DNA of 32,558 bases from Bryobacterales bacterium (lineage in GTDB: Bacteria; Acidobacteriota; Terriglobia; Bryobacterales; Bryobacteraceae). The notes under the pieces were generated by a model. It did no database searches and had not been told where the DNA came from. It was given only the letters and a program-made list of their open reading frames with translations. Each line of letters begins with the position of its first letter. Positions within the stretch are counted from its first letter, which is position 1. Shown here one piece after another: positions 16,066 to 24,486 of this stretch. The translations under genes were made by a program, and so were the position numbers. The stretch lies in NCBI GenBank assembly GCA_003170915.1, contig PMYB01000048.1:426-32983 (forward strand), written 5' to 3'.

Positions 16066-17061
16066 ATGCGACGATGGTTTATCGTTCTTCTTGCCGTTCC
16101 GACGGTGATTTCCGGGTGGGGTCTCTCGGGTCTGCAAGCCCAAGGCCCCGCGCCCCAGGCTTACTCGCTTACAGAGGATCCTGGGTTCGCGCTATTGGGT
16201 CCCGTCGTTGTGAAAATTAGCCGCGATGGTTCCAAAGAAGCTGTGGACCAGATCATGCCGGTCGGGCCGGGGCGCGACAAAGAATACCATAGCCATCGCC
16301 TCTATGACTTTCTGGCTCATAGGCTCTATCTCAAAATTGTGAGCGACCCATCAACGCCCTGCGGGGTCGACGAGTACACCGATCCCGCCGCGCCGGCAGA
16401 GCTCGACCCGATCACTGGCTCAGACGCTTTGCTGAAGGAATTAGTCGGCGATGGACAGATGAAGCAGGTCGGTACGGATACCGTCAACGGAATCGCCACC
16501 AAGGTTCTGGAGGTGGCTTCCGCACAGGGCAACGGTAAGATCTGGATTGCACAAAACGGCGGCTTCCCGGTCAAAATCGCCGCCATCGGAGCGGACGGCA
16601 AGATGCAGACGGTGATCGAGGTGAAGCAACTCAGCCTTGCCAAGCCCCCCGCTTCCGCTTTCGCTCTTCCAGCGGGTTGCGAGTCGGTCCAGGTGGAGGC
16701 CAGCATAAAACCCAGCACCAACGTCACGGCCCTGACGCTCCAAAAGATCGGCAACTATACCGGCCCCTGCCCGGCGCACATTACGCTGGTTGGAACCATC
16801 ACCACGGATGGGCCGGGAACGGTATTCTACCAATTCGGCGCCGGCAATATCGATCCGGGAGAAACCATCACCTTCAGTTCCGCGGGAACCAAAACCGTCA
16901 CCCACGTGATGACCTTTCAGCCCAAATACGGCAACGATATGGGCGGCGGAGCCATCCTGGAGGCTATTGGAGCGGACGCTTCGGGCAAGCACGGTATCCC
17001 TACGCAAGGTTCCAACAACGCCAATTTCAACATCACCTGCACCAGCGGGGGCGGAAAGTAG
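16066..17061 (+). CDS. Secreted protein with an N-terminal signal peptide and a C-terminal beta-rich domain
   Basis: The start is ATG at 16066, preceded by GGGAGG with five bases spacing, better than upstream in-frame starts. The 331-residue product begins with a signal peptide (MRRWFIVLLAVPTVISG, with likely cleavage after GLQAQ). The first 200 residues are beta-rich (VVVKISRDGSKEAVDQIMP, ATKVLEVASAQGNGKIWIA, GGFPVKIAAIG) and recall lipoprotein-carrier-like or DUF4412-like outer surface domains. The last 110 residues form an Ig-like unit (YTGPCPAHITLVGTITTDG, GTVFYQF, AGTKTVTHVMTFQ) ending in a Cys-containing tail (ITCTSGGGK). The function is unknown. It is divergent from the hydrogenase protease with no partner gene nearby. 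Confidence 0.75.
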   Translation: MRRWFIVLLAVPTVISGWGLSGLQAQGPAPQAYSLTEDPGFALLGPVVVKISRDGSKEAVDQIMPVGPGRDKEYHSHRLYDFLAHRLYLKIVSDPSTPCGVDEYTDPAAPAELDPITGSDALLKELVGDGQMKQVGTDTVNGIATKVLEVASAQGNGKIWIAQNGGFPVKIAAIGADGKMQTVIEVKQLSLAKPPASAFALPAGCESVQVEASIKPSTNVTALTLQKIGNYTGPCPAHITLVGTITTDGPGTVFYQFGAGNIDPGETITFSSAGTKTVTHVMTFQPKYGNDMGGGAILEAIGADASGKHGIPTQGSNNANFNITCTSGGGK

Positions 17062-17169
17062 GCCTCCGTCCCGTAGAAGTTGGAAGCTCCGGTGGGATTC
17101 GCCACCGATTGGGTTTAGACCGCCAACAACGAGAACCGGGCCGAAGGTCATCTGAGGTGGGGTTGCGCC
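17062..17169. other. Short intergenic stretch without features
   Basis: This lies between the secreted protein stop and the recognisable part of the GYD-domain remnant. The missing first 15-20 residues of a GYD protein should be encoded here but I cannot find them in any frame. I see no hairpin followed by a T-run. Confidence 0.4.
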
Positions 17170-17444
17170 TTGATCAAGCGCTCGCAGGACCGCGTCGAGG
17201 CGGTCCGAAAAGTGGTCGAGACGCTCAGAGGCAAGATCGGAGCGTTCTGGATGGCGTTTGGAGACTACGACCTTGTCGGAGTCCTCGAGATGCCGGACGA
17301 TGTCAGCGCCGCAGCGTTCGCGGTGGCCGTCGCAGCAGGCGGAGCCTGCAAGGATGTGAAGACCATCCCACTGCTCGGCATCGCGGAGGGAGCCGGTCGA
17401 AGGCCGACTGTGGCGGCGATCTGCCGCGTCAACCTAGCCCACAA
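17170..17444 (+). pseudogene. GYD-domain protein, broken at both ends
   Basis: The frame reads LIKRSQDRVEAVRKVVETLR, GKIGAFWMAFGDYDLVGVLE, then MPDDVSAAAFAVAVAAGG and VKTIPLLGIAEGA. This is the middle and most of the end of a GYD-domain protein (about 95-105 residues, dimeric alpha/beta, function poorly known). The usual first strand (MxxYxxxxxYTxEGxK) is absent upstream, and TTG at 17170 would begin inside the domain. After LLGIAEGA the expected VEAMRKA is replaced by unrelated residues. The same frame then runs to 17766 through the end of an intact opposite-strand gene, which indicates a frameshift near 17395. I read this as a recent pseudogene. Confidence 0.65.
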
Positions 17445-17576
17445 TGACCGGTCAGATAGGCACAGCCGACGCGGTGCCGATGGAGTGCTGTGGGGTTACA
17501 GGGCATTCGGAAACAGCGGGTTCCCGCGCGGGATCCCGGTACGGCAAATAGCGCGGAAACCTCTATGCCCACATTG

Positions 17577-18191
17577 TCAAATGCCTAGAGCGGTGGCGAG
17601 GGTCTTCGACCACTCGAAAAAGGCGGTCTTCTGCCCTTCGCGGTTGCGCCACCAGGAATCGGGGCGGAAAAACTCGCCGGGGACCGCCACCGTGCGCATG
17701 GCGGGACCGCCCGCCATGGCGCGCTCGGCGGCCAGGAAGATGCGCCGCGCGCGGGCGCTGTGGTAGTCGCTGGTGACCAGCAGGAAGCTCCGCACGTCCC
17801 GGCGCTGCAGCTCGGCAAGCACGACGAAGGCTTCGTCCCGGGTGTTGAGCGCCGAATGCGGCAACGCAATGAACCATTGCGCCGGGAAGCCCTGGCGAAC
17901 GGCATACGCGATGGCGTAATCGCTCTCGTGCAAGCCGTAGAAACCGGGGGGACCGCTGATCAGCGCGGCGGGAACATAGCCCTCGCGGATCAACCCGGCG
18001 GCTTTCTCGATGCGATGTCCCACGTAGTCGCCGGCCAGCACCACGGCGATGTCGGCCTTGGCCGGTCCGTCGTCGTGGATCAGGGCGTAACCCAGCCACG
18101 GGAGCCACAGCGAACGGCTGAGGATGGCAGCAGCCGCCAGAAGCAGGCAGACGGCCAACAGCTTGAGGCGGAAGGAACGGGGGCGGGCCAC
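17577..18191 (-). CDS. YdcF/ElyC-like DUF218 membrane-anchored protein
   Basis: The 204-residue protein has one N-terminal membrane segment (LKLLAVCLLLAAAAIL, about residues 9-30). It then has a DUF218 domain: ADIAVVLAGDYVGHRIEKAA near residue 46, GYVPAALISGPPG, the conserved polar segment SALNTRDEAFVVLAEL near residue 113, and LLVTSDYHSARARRIF near residue 136. DUF218 proteins such as ElyC and SanA act in envelope biogenesis; the biochemical activity is unsettled, with lipid-carrier or nucleotide binding proposed. It is three bases downstream of the next gene on the same strand and probably co-transcribed with it. Confidence 0.85.
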   Translation of the reverse strand: MARPRSFRLKLLAVCLLLAAAAILSRSLWLPWLGYALIHDDGPAKADIAVVLAGDYVGHRIEKAAGLIREGYVPAALISGPPGFYGLHESDYAIAYAVRQGFPAQWFIALPHSALNTRDEAFVVLAELQRRDVRSFLLVTSDYHSARARRIFLAAERAMAGGPAMRTVAVPGEFFRPDSWWRNREGQKTAFFEWSKTLATALGI

Positions 18192-18194
18192 GAA

Positions 18195-18761
18195 CTATTT
18201 CTCGTCCGTGGAGTTCTTTTTCTGATCGAGATTACCGACTGTTTTCAGCCGCTGGTAAAGGCGCTCGACCTCCGCCTCATCCTCGGGCTTGAGGATGCGA
18301 TAGCGGGGCGGCGGCGCCGGTTTGCGCTCCGCGCCGGCGGCCAGCACTTCACCCCAATACTGGCGGTACGGGATGCCGTCGATGAGGGCATCGCGCGAGC
18401 GGCGCCGCAGATGCCGCAGCAGGCTGTTGCACGAATCCAGATCGCCGGGATACACCAGCACCAGGCGCGAATCGTCGAACAGGGTAATACGGACAATCAG
18501 CGGCGAGATCCAACCGGTGCGGTCGAGGCGCCGGATGTCCATCCAGGGGATAATGCGCCTGCCGATGGAGAGGTAGCCTTCGTGAATCTCGATGGCGGGG
18601 CGAAATGCCATAAGGAACAGGAACGCGGCGGTCAGTACAAAGAGGAGCGCCGGTATGAACGCCAGCCGCGATTCCCACCCTACCCATCCGGAGAAGACGG
18701 CCAGCACCACGGCTGTGATTCCCAGCCAGAGATAATGTCGCGCCGGCAAGTAGCGAGTCAT
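18195..18761 (-). CDS. Membrane protein with two N-terminal helices and a bacterial PH-like domain
   Basis: The 188-residue protein has two hydrophobic segments (LWLGITAVVLAVFSGWVGW and LAFIPALLFVLTAAFLFLMAF). A PH-like beta region follows (IEIHEGYLSIGRRIIPWMDI, then RRLDRTGWISPLIVRITLFD and SRLVLVYPGDLDSC). The tail is charged and Pro-rich (ERKPAPPPRYRILKPEDE) and ends in a possible coiled coil (EAEVERLYQRLKTV). The arrangement resembles small bPH membrane proteins, but the function is unknown. It precedes the DUF218 gene with a three-base gap, so both may serve an envelope process. Confidence 0.75.
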   Translation of the reverse strand: MTRYLPARHYLWLGITAVVLAVFSGWVGWESRLAFIPALLFVLTAAFLFLMAFRPAIEIHEGYLSIGRRIIPWMDIRRLDRTGWISPLIVRITLFDDSRLVLVYPGDLDSCNSLLRHLRRRSRDALIDGIPYRQYWGEVLAAGAERKPAPPPRYRILKPEDEAEVERLYQRLKTVGNLDQKKNSTDEK

Positions 18762-18807
18762 CGTAAACCCCGTCCCACTTTTAGCCTACTCCCCTGCGGG
18801 CACCCCG

Positions 18808-19347
18808 TCAATGCGCTACCCCGGGATGGCGTAAGACTTGAAGCGTGCGCCAGGTGTAGTGGATTCCGCTCCAGAGGGTGAAAGCCGCGCAGGGCCAAAG
18901 CATTACCCGAGCTTGGCCCACGCTTCCGGCCATCCACGCCACCGCCGTGACAAGCTGGACCAAGGTGGATACCTTTCCCCAAAAACTGGGAGGGAATTGC
19001 CTGACGGGTGTGAGCAACATTACAGTTGCAGCCCCTGCCAGGATGTAGAAATCGCGGCCGAAGATAATGCCCACCAGCCACCATGGCGCCGTGCCGGCGC
19101 AGGCCAGCGCCACAAAGACCCCGTTCAGCAGGCACTTGTCGGCGACGGGGTCGAGCCACGCGCCCGCCGGGGTGGCGAGGCGAAAGCGGCGGGCCACGGC
19201 GCCATCCAGGAAGTCGGTGAGGGCTGCGCCGGCAAACAGCGCCAGCGCCAGGGTGTGGCGGCCGTCCAGGATGGCAAGGATGACGAAGGGAACCAGGACG
19301 AGCCGAAGCAACGTGAGCAGATTAGCGGCGTTGACCGAGCGCGTCAT
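18808..19347 (-). CDS. CDP-alcohol phosphatidyltransferase (PgsA-like)
   Basis: Integral membrane enzymes of this family transfer a phosphatidyl group from CDP-diacylglycerol to an alcohol such as glycerol 3-phosphate. The signature D(x2)DG(x2)AR(x8)G(x3)D(x3)D is complete: DFLDGAVARR near residue 45, then GAWLDPVADK near residue 62. The N-terminus NAANLLTLLRLVLVPFVI is typical of PgsA. About five to six hydrophobic segments are spread over 179 residues. Phosphatidylglycerophosphate synthase is the likeliest role, but cardiolipin- or inositol-type relatives cannot be excluded. It is on the same strand as the PH-like and DUF218 genes, 46 bases upstream. Confidence 0.88.
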   Translation of the reverse strand: MTRSVNAANLLTLLRLVLVPFVILAILDGRHTLALALFAGAALTDFLDGAVARRFRLATPAGAWLDPVADKCLLNGVFVALACAGTAPWWLVGIIFGRDFYILAGAATVMLLTPVRQFPPSFWGKVSTLVQLVTAVAWMAGSVGQARVMLWPCAAFTLWSGIHYTWRTLQVLRHPGVAH

Positions 19348-19383
19348 CTGAAACGAGTGTAGCGCGGGAGCCGCGGGGTCCTA

Positions 19384-19420
19384 CACGGCGGGGCATCCGA
19401 AACGAGCTTGCCCCGCCGTG
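19384..19420. repeat. 12-bp perfect hairpin between galK and the phosphatidyltransferase gene
   Basis: CACGGCGGGGCA (19384-19395) and TGCCCCGCCGTG (19409-19420) are exact complements around a 13-base loop. It lies after the galK stop and before the next gene, both read leftwards. No T-run follows on the minus strand, so a simple rho-independent terminator is not supported. It may act as an RNA 3'-end stabiliser or be a REP-type repeat. Confidence 0.6.
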
Positions 19421-19471
19421 GAGGACATTCTCATGTGTTTGCTATGTAGTCGGATGGCGGATGGAATCCTC

Positions 19472-20626
19472 TCAGAATTCTTCGCTATCCTTTACTTCGC
19501 CGGCGCCGGCCGAGGGCCGGCACGCGTAGATTTGCGGCGCCGCCTGGAACTGCCGCTGGTAGGCGCGCGCCATCTCCTGGCCGAAGCGCGCCACCGCATC
19601 GGGGCGAAGCATGGTCACGGTGCAGCCGCCGAAGCCGCCGCCGGTCATGCGCGATCCGAGGACGCCATCGATGGCCAGCGCCGTGTCCACCAGGAAATCC
19701 AGCTCCGCGCAGCTCACTTCGTAATCGTGTTGCAAGCTGCGGTGAGATTCCACCAGCAGCTCGCCCATGAGCGCCAGATCGCCGCGAGTGCTGGCTTCGA
19801 CGTATCGGCCCACGCGCGCGTCTTCCGTCACCACGTGGCGGGCGCGGCGCTCGACCACCGCGGGCAGGGAAGGCGCCACCGATTCGAGCTGTTCGGGAGA
19901 CACGTCGCGCAGGCTCTCGACGCCCGGAAACTTCTCCTTGATGCCCGCGACGGCGGCGGCGCACTCCGCCACGCGGTCCTTGTAAGCCGAACCGGCCAGC
20001 GCGTGCTTCACCATGGTGTTCACGGCGACGAAGGTAATGCCCGCCGGAAGCTCGACAAAACGGCGACCCAGGCTGCGGCAATCGATTTCCACGGCCGAGT
20101 GCTCGCGGCCAAAGACCGAAATGTACTGGTCCATGATGCCGCAGGGCATGCCCACGAAGTTGCGCTCCGCGCGCTGGCAGAGGCGGGCGAGATCCAGCGG
20201 ATCGAGCAAGCGGCCAGCCAGAAAGGCGAGTGCGGTGGAGACTTCCAGCGCGGCCGAGGAGCTTAGCCCCGACCCTTCCGGCACACTGCTGCGGACGAGC
20301 AGGTTGGCGGGCGCGATGGCCAAGCCCGCGCAAAGCAGCTCCTGGGCCACGCCGATGGGGTAATCGGTCCAATGGCGCGCCGGGGTGAGCGCGGCGAGAT
20401 CGGCCACGTTCCACTCGCGCATCTCCTTGCGGAATTCGGAATAGATGCGCAGCTTGCCATCGGTGGATGGGGCGGCGGCGATATAGGTGGCCAGATCGAG
20501 CGCCACCGGCAGCACGAACCCGAGGTTGTAATCGGTGTGCTCGCCGATCAGGTTGACGCGGCCCGGCGCGCGAAAGATGCGCACCCCTTCCGCCGATCCG
20601 TACAGCTTGCGGAAGTCCTCCGTCAT
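19472..20626 (-). CDS. galK: Galactokinase
   Basis: GalK phosphorylates galactose at C1 with ATP, the entry step of the Leloir pathway. The 384-residue protein belongs to the GHMP kinases. It has the galactokinase signature GRVNLIGEHTDYNLGFVLP near residue 22, the ATP-binding SSVPEGSGLSSSAALEVSTA near residue 114, GIMDQYISVFG with the catalytic Asp near residue 160, and MTGGGFGGCTVTM near residue 335. I place the start at the ATG at 20626, which overlaps the upstream stop as ATGA, rather than 24 bases further upstream. It is the last gene of a three-gene unit with a symporter. Confidence 0.95.
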   Translation of the reverse strand: MTEDFRKLYGSAEGVRIFRAPGRVNLIGEHTDYNLGFVLPVALDLATYIAAAPSTDGKLRIYSEFRKEMREWNVADLAALTPARHWTDYPIGVAQELLCAGLAIAPANLLVRSSVPEGSGLSSSAALEVSTALAFLAGRLLDPLDLARLCQRAERNFVGMPCGIMDQYISVFGREHSAVEIDCRSLGRRFVELPAGITFVAVNTMVKHALAGSAYKDRVAECAAAVAGIKEKFPGVESLRDVSPEQLESVAPSLPAVVERRARHVVTEDARVGRYVEASTRGDLALMGELLVESHRSLQHDYEVSCAELDFLVDTALAIDGVLGSRMTGGGFGGCTVTMLRPDAVARFGQEMARAYQRQFQAAPQIYACRPSAGAGEVKDSEEF

Positions 20627-20820
20627 GAGGCTCTGCGCGACGCCCGCCATGCCAGCAACAGCATGAACAGGCCGAACACCAGCATCCCGAGACCGCTGTA
20701 CAGGTTGACGTTGGCATCGCTCAGTGCGGCGCGCGTGTCGGGCGCGAAGATGCCCATCCCCAGCAGGATGAGACCGAGCACAGTGAAGAACCAGCCCGAA
20801 GGCACTCTTAAGTCCAGCAT
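20623..20820 (-). CDS. Small two-helix membrane protein between an SSS symporter and galK
   Basis: The 65-residue protein (MLDLRVPSGWFF...) has two predicted membrane helices, FFTVLGLILLGMGIFA and LYSGLGMLVFGLFMLLLAW, joined by a polar loop (PDTRAALSDANVNL), and a basic end (RASRRAS). The ATG at 20820 lies one base after the symporter stop, and the stop overlaps the galK start, so the three are tightly coupled. I do not recognise a named family. Several SSS transporters have small two-helix partners encoded next to them (YjcH with ActP, YhdT with PanF), so an accessory subunit is a reasonable inference. Confidence 0.75.
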   Translation of the reverse strand: MLDLRVPSGWFFTVLGLILLGMGIFAPDTRAALSDANVNLYSGLGMLVFGLFMLLLAWRASRRAS

Positions 20821-20821
20821 G

Positions 20822-22501
20822 TCAGGCAAACCAAAAATTCAATACCAACAGGATTACGATGACGGTCACGGCCAGGGGAGCGGGGCGCTGATACCAACTG
20901 CCGCGGTCCTCGGGGATCTTGGTCAGGCCGTAGACCAGCCCCTCGAGATCCTTCTCGGGGCGCGGCTTGGTCGCCAGACTGACGAGAAGCGTCACCAGGA
21001 AGCAACTGGTGAAGGCCATCAGGGCGATCCAGAAACTTTGGGCCATGACGGAGGGGAAAGTGTGAACGTGGCCCAGGATGCCGCCCTTGCCCTCGGCCAC
21101 AGTCAGGCACCAGGTGAGCGAAGCAGCCACCGTGCCGGTGACCAGCCCGGAGAAGGCGGCGTGGCCGGTGCCGCGCTTCCAGAACATGCCCAGGAGGAAG
21201 GTGGCGAACAACGGCGCGTTGACAAACCCGAAGACCAACTGCAGCAGGTCCATGATGTTGTCGTAGCGCGTGGCGATGTAGGCGGCGCCGATGGAGAGCA
21301 GCACGCCGACGACCGTGGTGGCGCGTCCGACGTTGAGATAGTGCCGATCGGGCGCGTTCTTGCGGATGTAGGTCTGGTAAATGTCGTAAGTCCAGACCGT
21401 GTTGAAGGCGGTGACGTTTCCCGCCATGCCCGACATGAACGACGCCACCAGGCCCGTCAGCCCGACGCCCAGCATGCCGGCCGGATAGAACTTGGCCATG
21501 AGGGTAGTGATGACCAGGTTGTAGTTGGGAGCACCGTTGGCCTCAACCGGGATGCTATAGCCGACGCCCATCCTGGCGAGCGCCACGGCGGCAATGCCGG
21601 GGACGATGACGATGAACGGGAGGAACATCTTGGGGAAGGCTCCGATGAGCGGCGTGCGGCGGGCCGAGTTCATGGAATCGGCCGCCATGGCGCGCTGCAC
21701 CACCAGGAAGTTTGTGCACCAGTAACCGAACGAGAGCACAAACCCGAGGCCCGCCACCATGCCGAAAAGCTCCACGCCCATGGGATTGGATTGCGGGCTT
21801 CCCATGTAAGTCCAGGCATGGGTCATCACCTTCCCGGACATGCCACCGGCCAGGGTCGTGGCGCCCAGCCGCGCCTCGATGCCCTTCCAGCCTCCCGCTT
21901 TGGCGACTGCGAGAATAGCCAGCGGAGAGAAACCGGCAACGATCAACAGAAACTGGAGAACCTCATTGTATATGGCGCTGGTGAGCCCGCCCAGGAAGGT
22001 ATAGACCAAAACGATGGCGGCCGAAACCAGGATCGAGGCACTGAAGTCCCACCCCAGGACCAATTGCAGCAGCTTGCCCAGGGCATACATGGAGATTCCC
22101 GAGGAAAAGATCGTCATGACGGCGAAGGAGAAGGCGTTGTACGTGCGCGTCTTTTCGTCGTAGCGCATCTTCAGGTACTCGGGAACCGAGCGGGCTTTGC
22201 TGCCGTAGTAGAACGGCATCATGAAAATTCCCACGAACAGGATGGCCGGAATGGCCCCGATCCAATAGAAGTGGGCGGTCATGATGCCATACTTGGCGCC
22301 CGAGGCGGACATGCCGACCAGTTCCTGGGCGCCGAGGTTGGCCGCGATGAATGCCAGGCTGGTGATCCACACGGGAACCGACCGCCCGGAAAGAAGAAAA
22401 TCGCCGCTGGTGGATATCTTCTTCCGAAGTATCCAGCCGATGCCTAGGACAAAGGCAAAATAGACGGCGAGAATGGTGTAGTCAACCGGAGCGAGTTTCA
22501 A
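20822..22501 (-). CDS. Sodium:solute symporter (SSS family), probably for galactose or glucose
   Basis: The 559-residue protein has the SSS (LeuT-fold) pattern with about 13-14 membrane segments. It starts VDYTILAVYFAFVLGIGW, then GDFLLSGRSVPVWITSLAFI near residue 33, and NLGAQELVGMSASGAKYGI near residue 55, which is characteristic of SGLT/SglT-like sugar carriers. YTFLGGLTSAIYNEVLQFLL near residue 166 contains the SSS signature region and MSGMAGNVTAFNTVWTYDIY is near residue 355. It would import a sugar with Na+. The start is TTG at 22501, supported by GGAGAGG (22516-22510 on the minus strand) eight bases upstream. Linkage to galK points to galactose. Confidence 0.9.
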   Translation of the reverse strand: MKLAPVDYTILAVYFAFVLGIGWILRKKISTSGDFLLSGRSVPVWITSLAFIAANLGAQELVGMSASGAKYGIMTAHFYWIGAIPAILFVGIFMMPFYYGSKARSVPEYLKMRYDEKTRTYNAFSFAVMTIFSSGISMYALGKLLQLVLGWDFSASILVSAAIVLVYTFLGGLTSAIYNEVLQFLLIVAGFSPLAILAVAKAGGWKGIEARLGATTLAGGMSGKVMTHAWTYMGSPQSNPMGVELFGMVAGLGFVLSFGYWCTNFLVVQRAMAADSMNSARRTPLIGAFPKMFLPFIVIVPGIAAVALARMGVGYSIPVEANGAPNYNLVITTLMAKFYPAGMLGVGLTGLVASFMSGMAGNVTAFNTVWTYDIYQTYIRKNAPDRHYLNVGRATTVVGVLLSIGAAYIATRYDNIMDLLQLVFGFVNAPLFATFLLGMFWKRGTGHAAFSGLVTGTVAASLTWCLTVAEGKGGILGHVHTFPSVMAQSFWIALMAFTSCFLVTLLVSLATKPRPEKDLEGLVYGLTKIPEDRGSWYQRPAPLAVTVIVILLVLNFWFA

Positions 22502-22574
22502 GCGAAGAGCCTCTCCATTCTCCGAAGTTTCAGATGCGGAACACCGAGTTTATCACAGGAGGCTGGTGAAGTTG

Positions 22575-23708
22575 CTACCGCGCTCCGTCCTGCACCCGCC
22601 CTTTCCACATACCGCCCGCGCCGCGCCAATAGCAGAGGGCGGAATGGATGGTGGCGCCCAGATAGAAGGCCGCGATGGCCGGCAGCAGTGGCGCCCACAG
22701 AGGCGAGCGGCCGTAGAACCGCAGGGCGGGGAAGTAGGCGACGCTTATCGATAACCAGCCACAAGCGCCCAGCGCGGCTGCCGGCGCGCGCGCGGCGATC
22801 GCCAGCGCCGGCGGTACCAGGTACGTCAGCGCCAGCCCCAGCACTGTACCGATCAACAGCAAAACGGAATGATGGAGCTGCGCGAACGCGCTGCGTGAAA
22901 TCATGCGGCCAATTTCGCCCCACGTGGCGTATCCGCGGGCGCTGCGGGTGGCGGCGCTCAGGCCCAGCCATACACGGCCGCCCTGCCGCCGGACCGCGCG
23001 GGCCAGGGCGCAATCGTCAATCACTTGACCGCGTATGGCAGCCAGGCCGCCCACGCGCTCGAGCATTTCACGGCGGATCAGGATGCATCCGCCGGCGGCG
23101 GCGGCCGTCCCCCGCCGCAAGCTGCCAATCCAGGCCGGCGGATACAGCATGAAGAAGAAGAACACGAAAGCGGGAATGAGCGCCCGCTCGGCGAATGTCC
23201 GGCATTCCAGCGTCGCCATGACAGAGACCATGTCGTAACCGCAAGAGCGGGCGCGCGCCACCAGCGCCGACAGGTTCTCCGGCGGATGCACGATATCGGC
23301 GTCGGTGAGCAGCAGGTATTCGGCCTGGAAACGCCGGGCGGCGCGAATGCCTTCCGAGGCGGCCCACAGTTTGCCGGTCCAGCCCGCGGGCACCGGGCCG
23401 GCCCGGATCACTTCGAGAAGCCCCGCCGGAGCCGCGCCGCGCGCGGCACTGGCCGTGCCATCGGCGCTATCGTCATCCACCAGCACCATGTGGAACTCAC
23501 CGGGGTACCGCTGACGGGCGAGCGAGCCGACGGCGTGCGCCACCACCAGCGCCTCATTACGCGCCGGAATCACCGCCACAACCCCGGGCGCCACAGCGGG
23601 CAGCGCGCCCTCCGGCGGAGCGTCGCGCATGCGCCAGAATCCGCCGCGCCCGAGCAGCAGGTAGATCCAGATCGCCAGCGCCGCGGCACCCGCCAGCTCG
23701 AGAACCAT
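22575..23708 (-). CDS. hpnB: Hopene-associated glycosyltransferase HpnB (GT2)
   Basis: The 377-residue protein has an N-terminal membrane segment and a GT2 domain: VVAVIPARNEALVVAHAVGS near residue 43, LVDDDSADGTA near residue 75, WTGKLWAASEGI, the metal-binding LLTDADIVHPPENL near residue 131, and CILIRREMLERVGGLAAIRG followed by VIDDCALARAVRR near residue 220. C-terminal helices follow. The segment FFFFMLYPPAWIGSLRRGTA is typical of HpnB, which is linked to hopanoid gene clusters, though its exact reaction is not established. hpnE lies about 8 kb away, supporting hopanoid capacity. The gene is divergent from the next, broken membrane-protein gene. Confidence 0.88.
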   Translation of the reverse strand: MVLELAGAAALAIWIYLLLGRGGFWRMRDAPPEGALPAVAPGVVAVIPARNEALVVAHAVGSLARQRYPGEFHMVLVDDDSADGTASAARGAAPAGLLEVIRAGPVPAGWTGKLWAASEGIRAARRFQAEYLLLTDADIVHPPENLSALVARARSCGYDMVSVMATLECRTFAERALIPAFVFFFFMLYPPAWIGSLRRGTAAAAGGCILIRREMLERVGGLAAIRGQVIDDCALARAVRRQGGRVWLGLSAATRSARGYATWGEIGRMISRSAFAQLHHSVLLLIGTVLGLALTYLVPPALAIAARAPAAALGACGWLSISVAYFPALRFYGRSPLWAPLLPAIAAFYLGATIHSALCYWRGAGGMWKGRVQDGAR

Positions 23709-23770
23709 AGATCCGCATTATCGCGCGCGTGGCTGGACCGGCGCTGCGCAATCCGTTACACTCGTCGCCG

Positions 23771-24486
23771 ATGCGAAGGCGATGGATCGGAATCCGGGCC
23801 AGCGCCGTGCTCGTGATTCTCGGCAGCGCGGCTACGCTGTTGGCGGCCGGCGTGATGGCGTGGACCATGTTTCACGCGAAACTGCCACGGGAGGTGGCCA
23901 TGCCGCCCGTGGCGCTGAAAGTATTCGGCGTCGCGATGGGAGTGTTGTTCGCCGGCCTTGGCGTCTGGGAAATCTGGACGGCTGTGGGAATCTTCCGCCG
24001 CCGCGGGTGGGCGCCTGGTGGCTGGTCCTGTTCAACACCGGCGCCACGAAACAGTACTTCGCAGAGAGAGAGTCTGCGCGCGAGAGCGCCCGCCCGCTGA
24101 GCATCGGCATCATTGGATGGTACCTGCTGATCGGCGCCGCCGGCACTGCGCTGGCAACGGTCTTTCGTGTGGCCGTGTTGTTCGGCTTCATTCTCACAGG
24201 GTGGTCCGCAGTGGCTGTCTCGATGGCCTACATCGCGATCCAGATCTATCTCGGCGCTGGGCTGCTCCGATTGCAGGAGCGTGCGCGCCTGTGGTCGATC
24301 GTGTATTTCTGCGCCCTCGCCGCCAACTACCTGGCCGCCGTGGCGCGTCCGGGATTCATGGAGCAAATGCAGCGCGCCATGCCCCAACTGGACAAAATTT
24401 GGATGTTTGGCCTGATCGGCGCGGCGGCCTGTGCCATTCCGATTTGGTTCCTGGTGCGCCGCCGCACCGCGTTCCCGCAAGCGTGA
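23771..24486 (+). pseudogene. Multi-helix membrane protein with a frame-breaking internal deletion
   Basis: The first frame, from ATG 23771, encodes two membrane helices (SAVLVILGSAATLLAAGVMA and VALKVFGVAMGVLFAGLGVW) and reaches GIFRRRGWA near 24010. Coding character then jumps to another frame: WWLVLFNTGATKQYFAERES, SIGIIGWYLLIGAAGTALAT, and further helices to the stop at 24486. In membrane proteins of this style, FRRRGWA is normally followed by one or two more helices before WWLVLFN, so about 50 residues appear deleted, with a frameshift at the join (GGGTGGGCGCCTGG). The function of the intact family is unknown to me. The stop overlaps the GTG of the next frame. Confidence 0.7.

Noticed and set aside
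20372-22447. 691-codon plus-strand frame across galK and the symporter
   Set aside because: Antisense to two conserved genes, low-complexity charged composition, no start signal.
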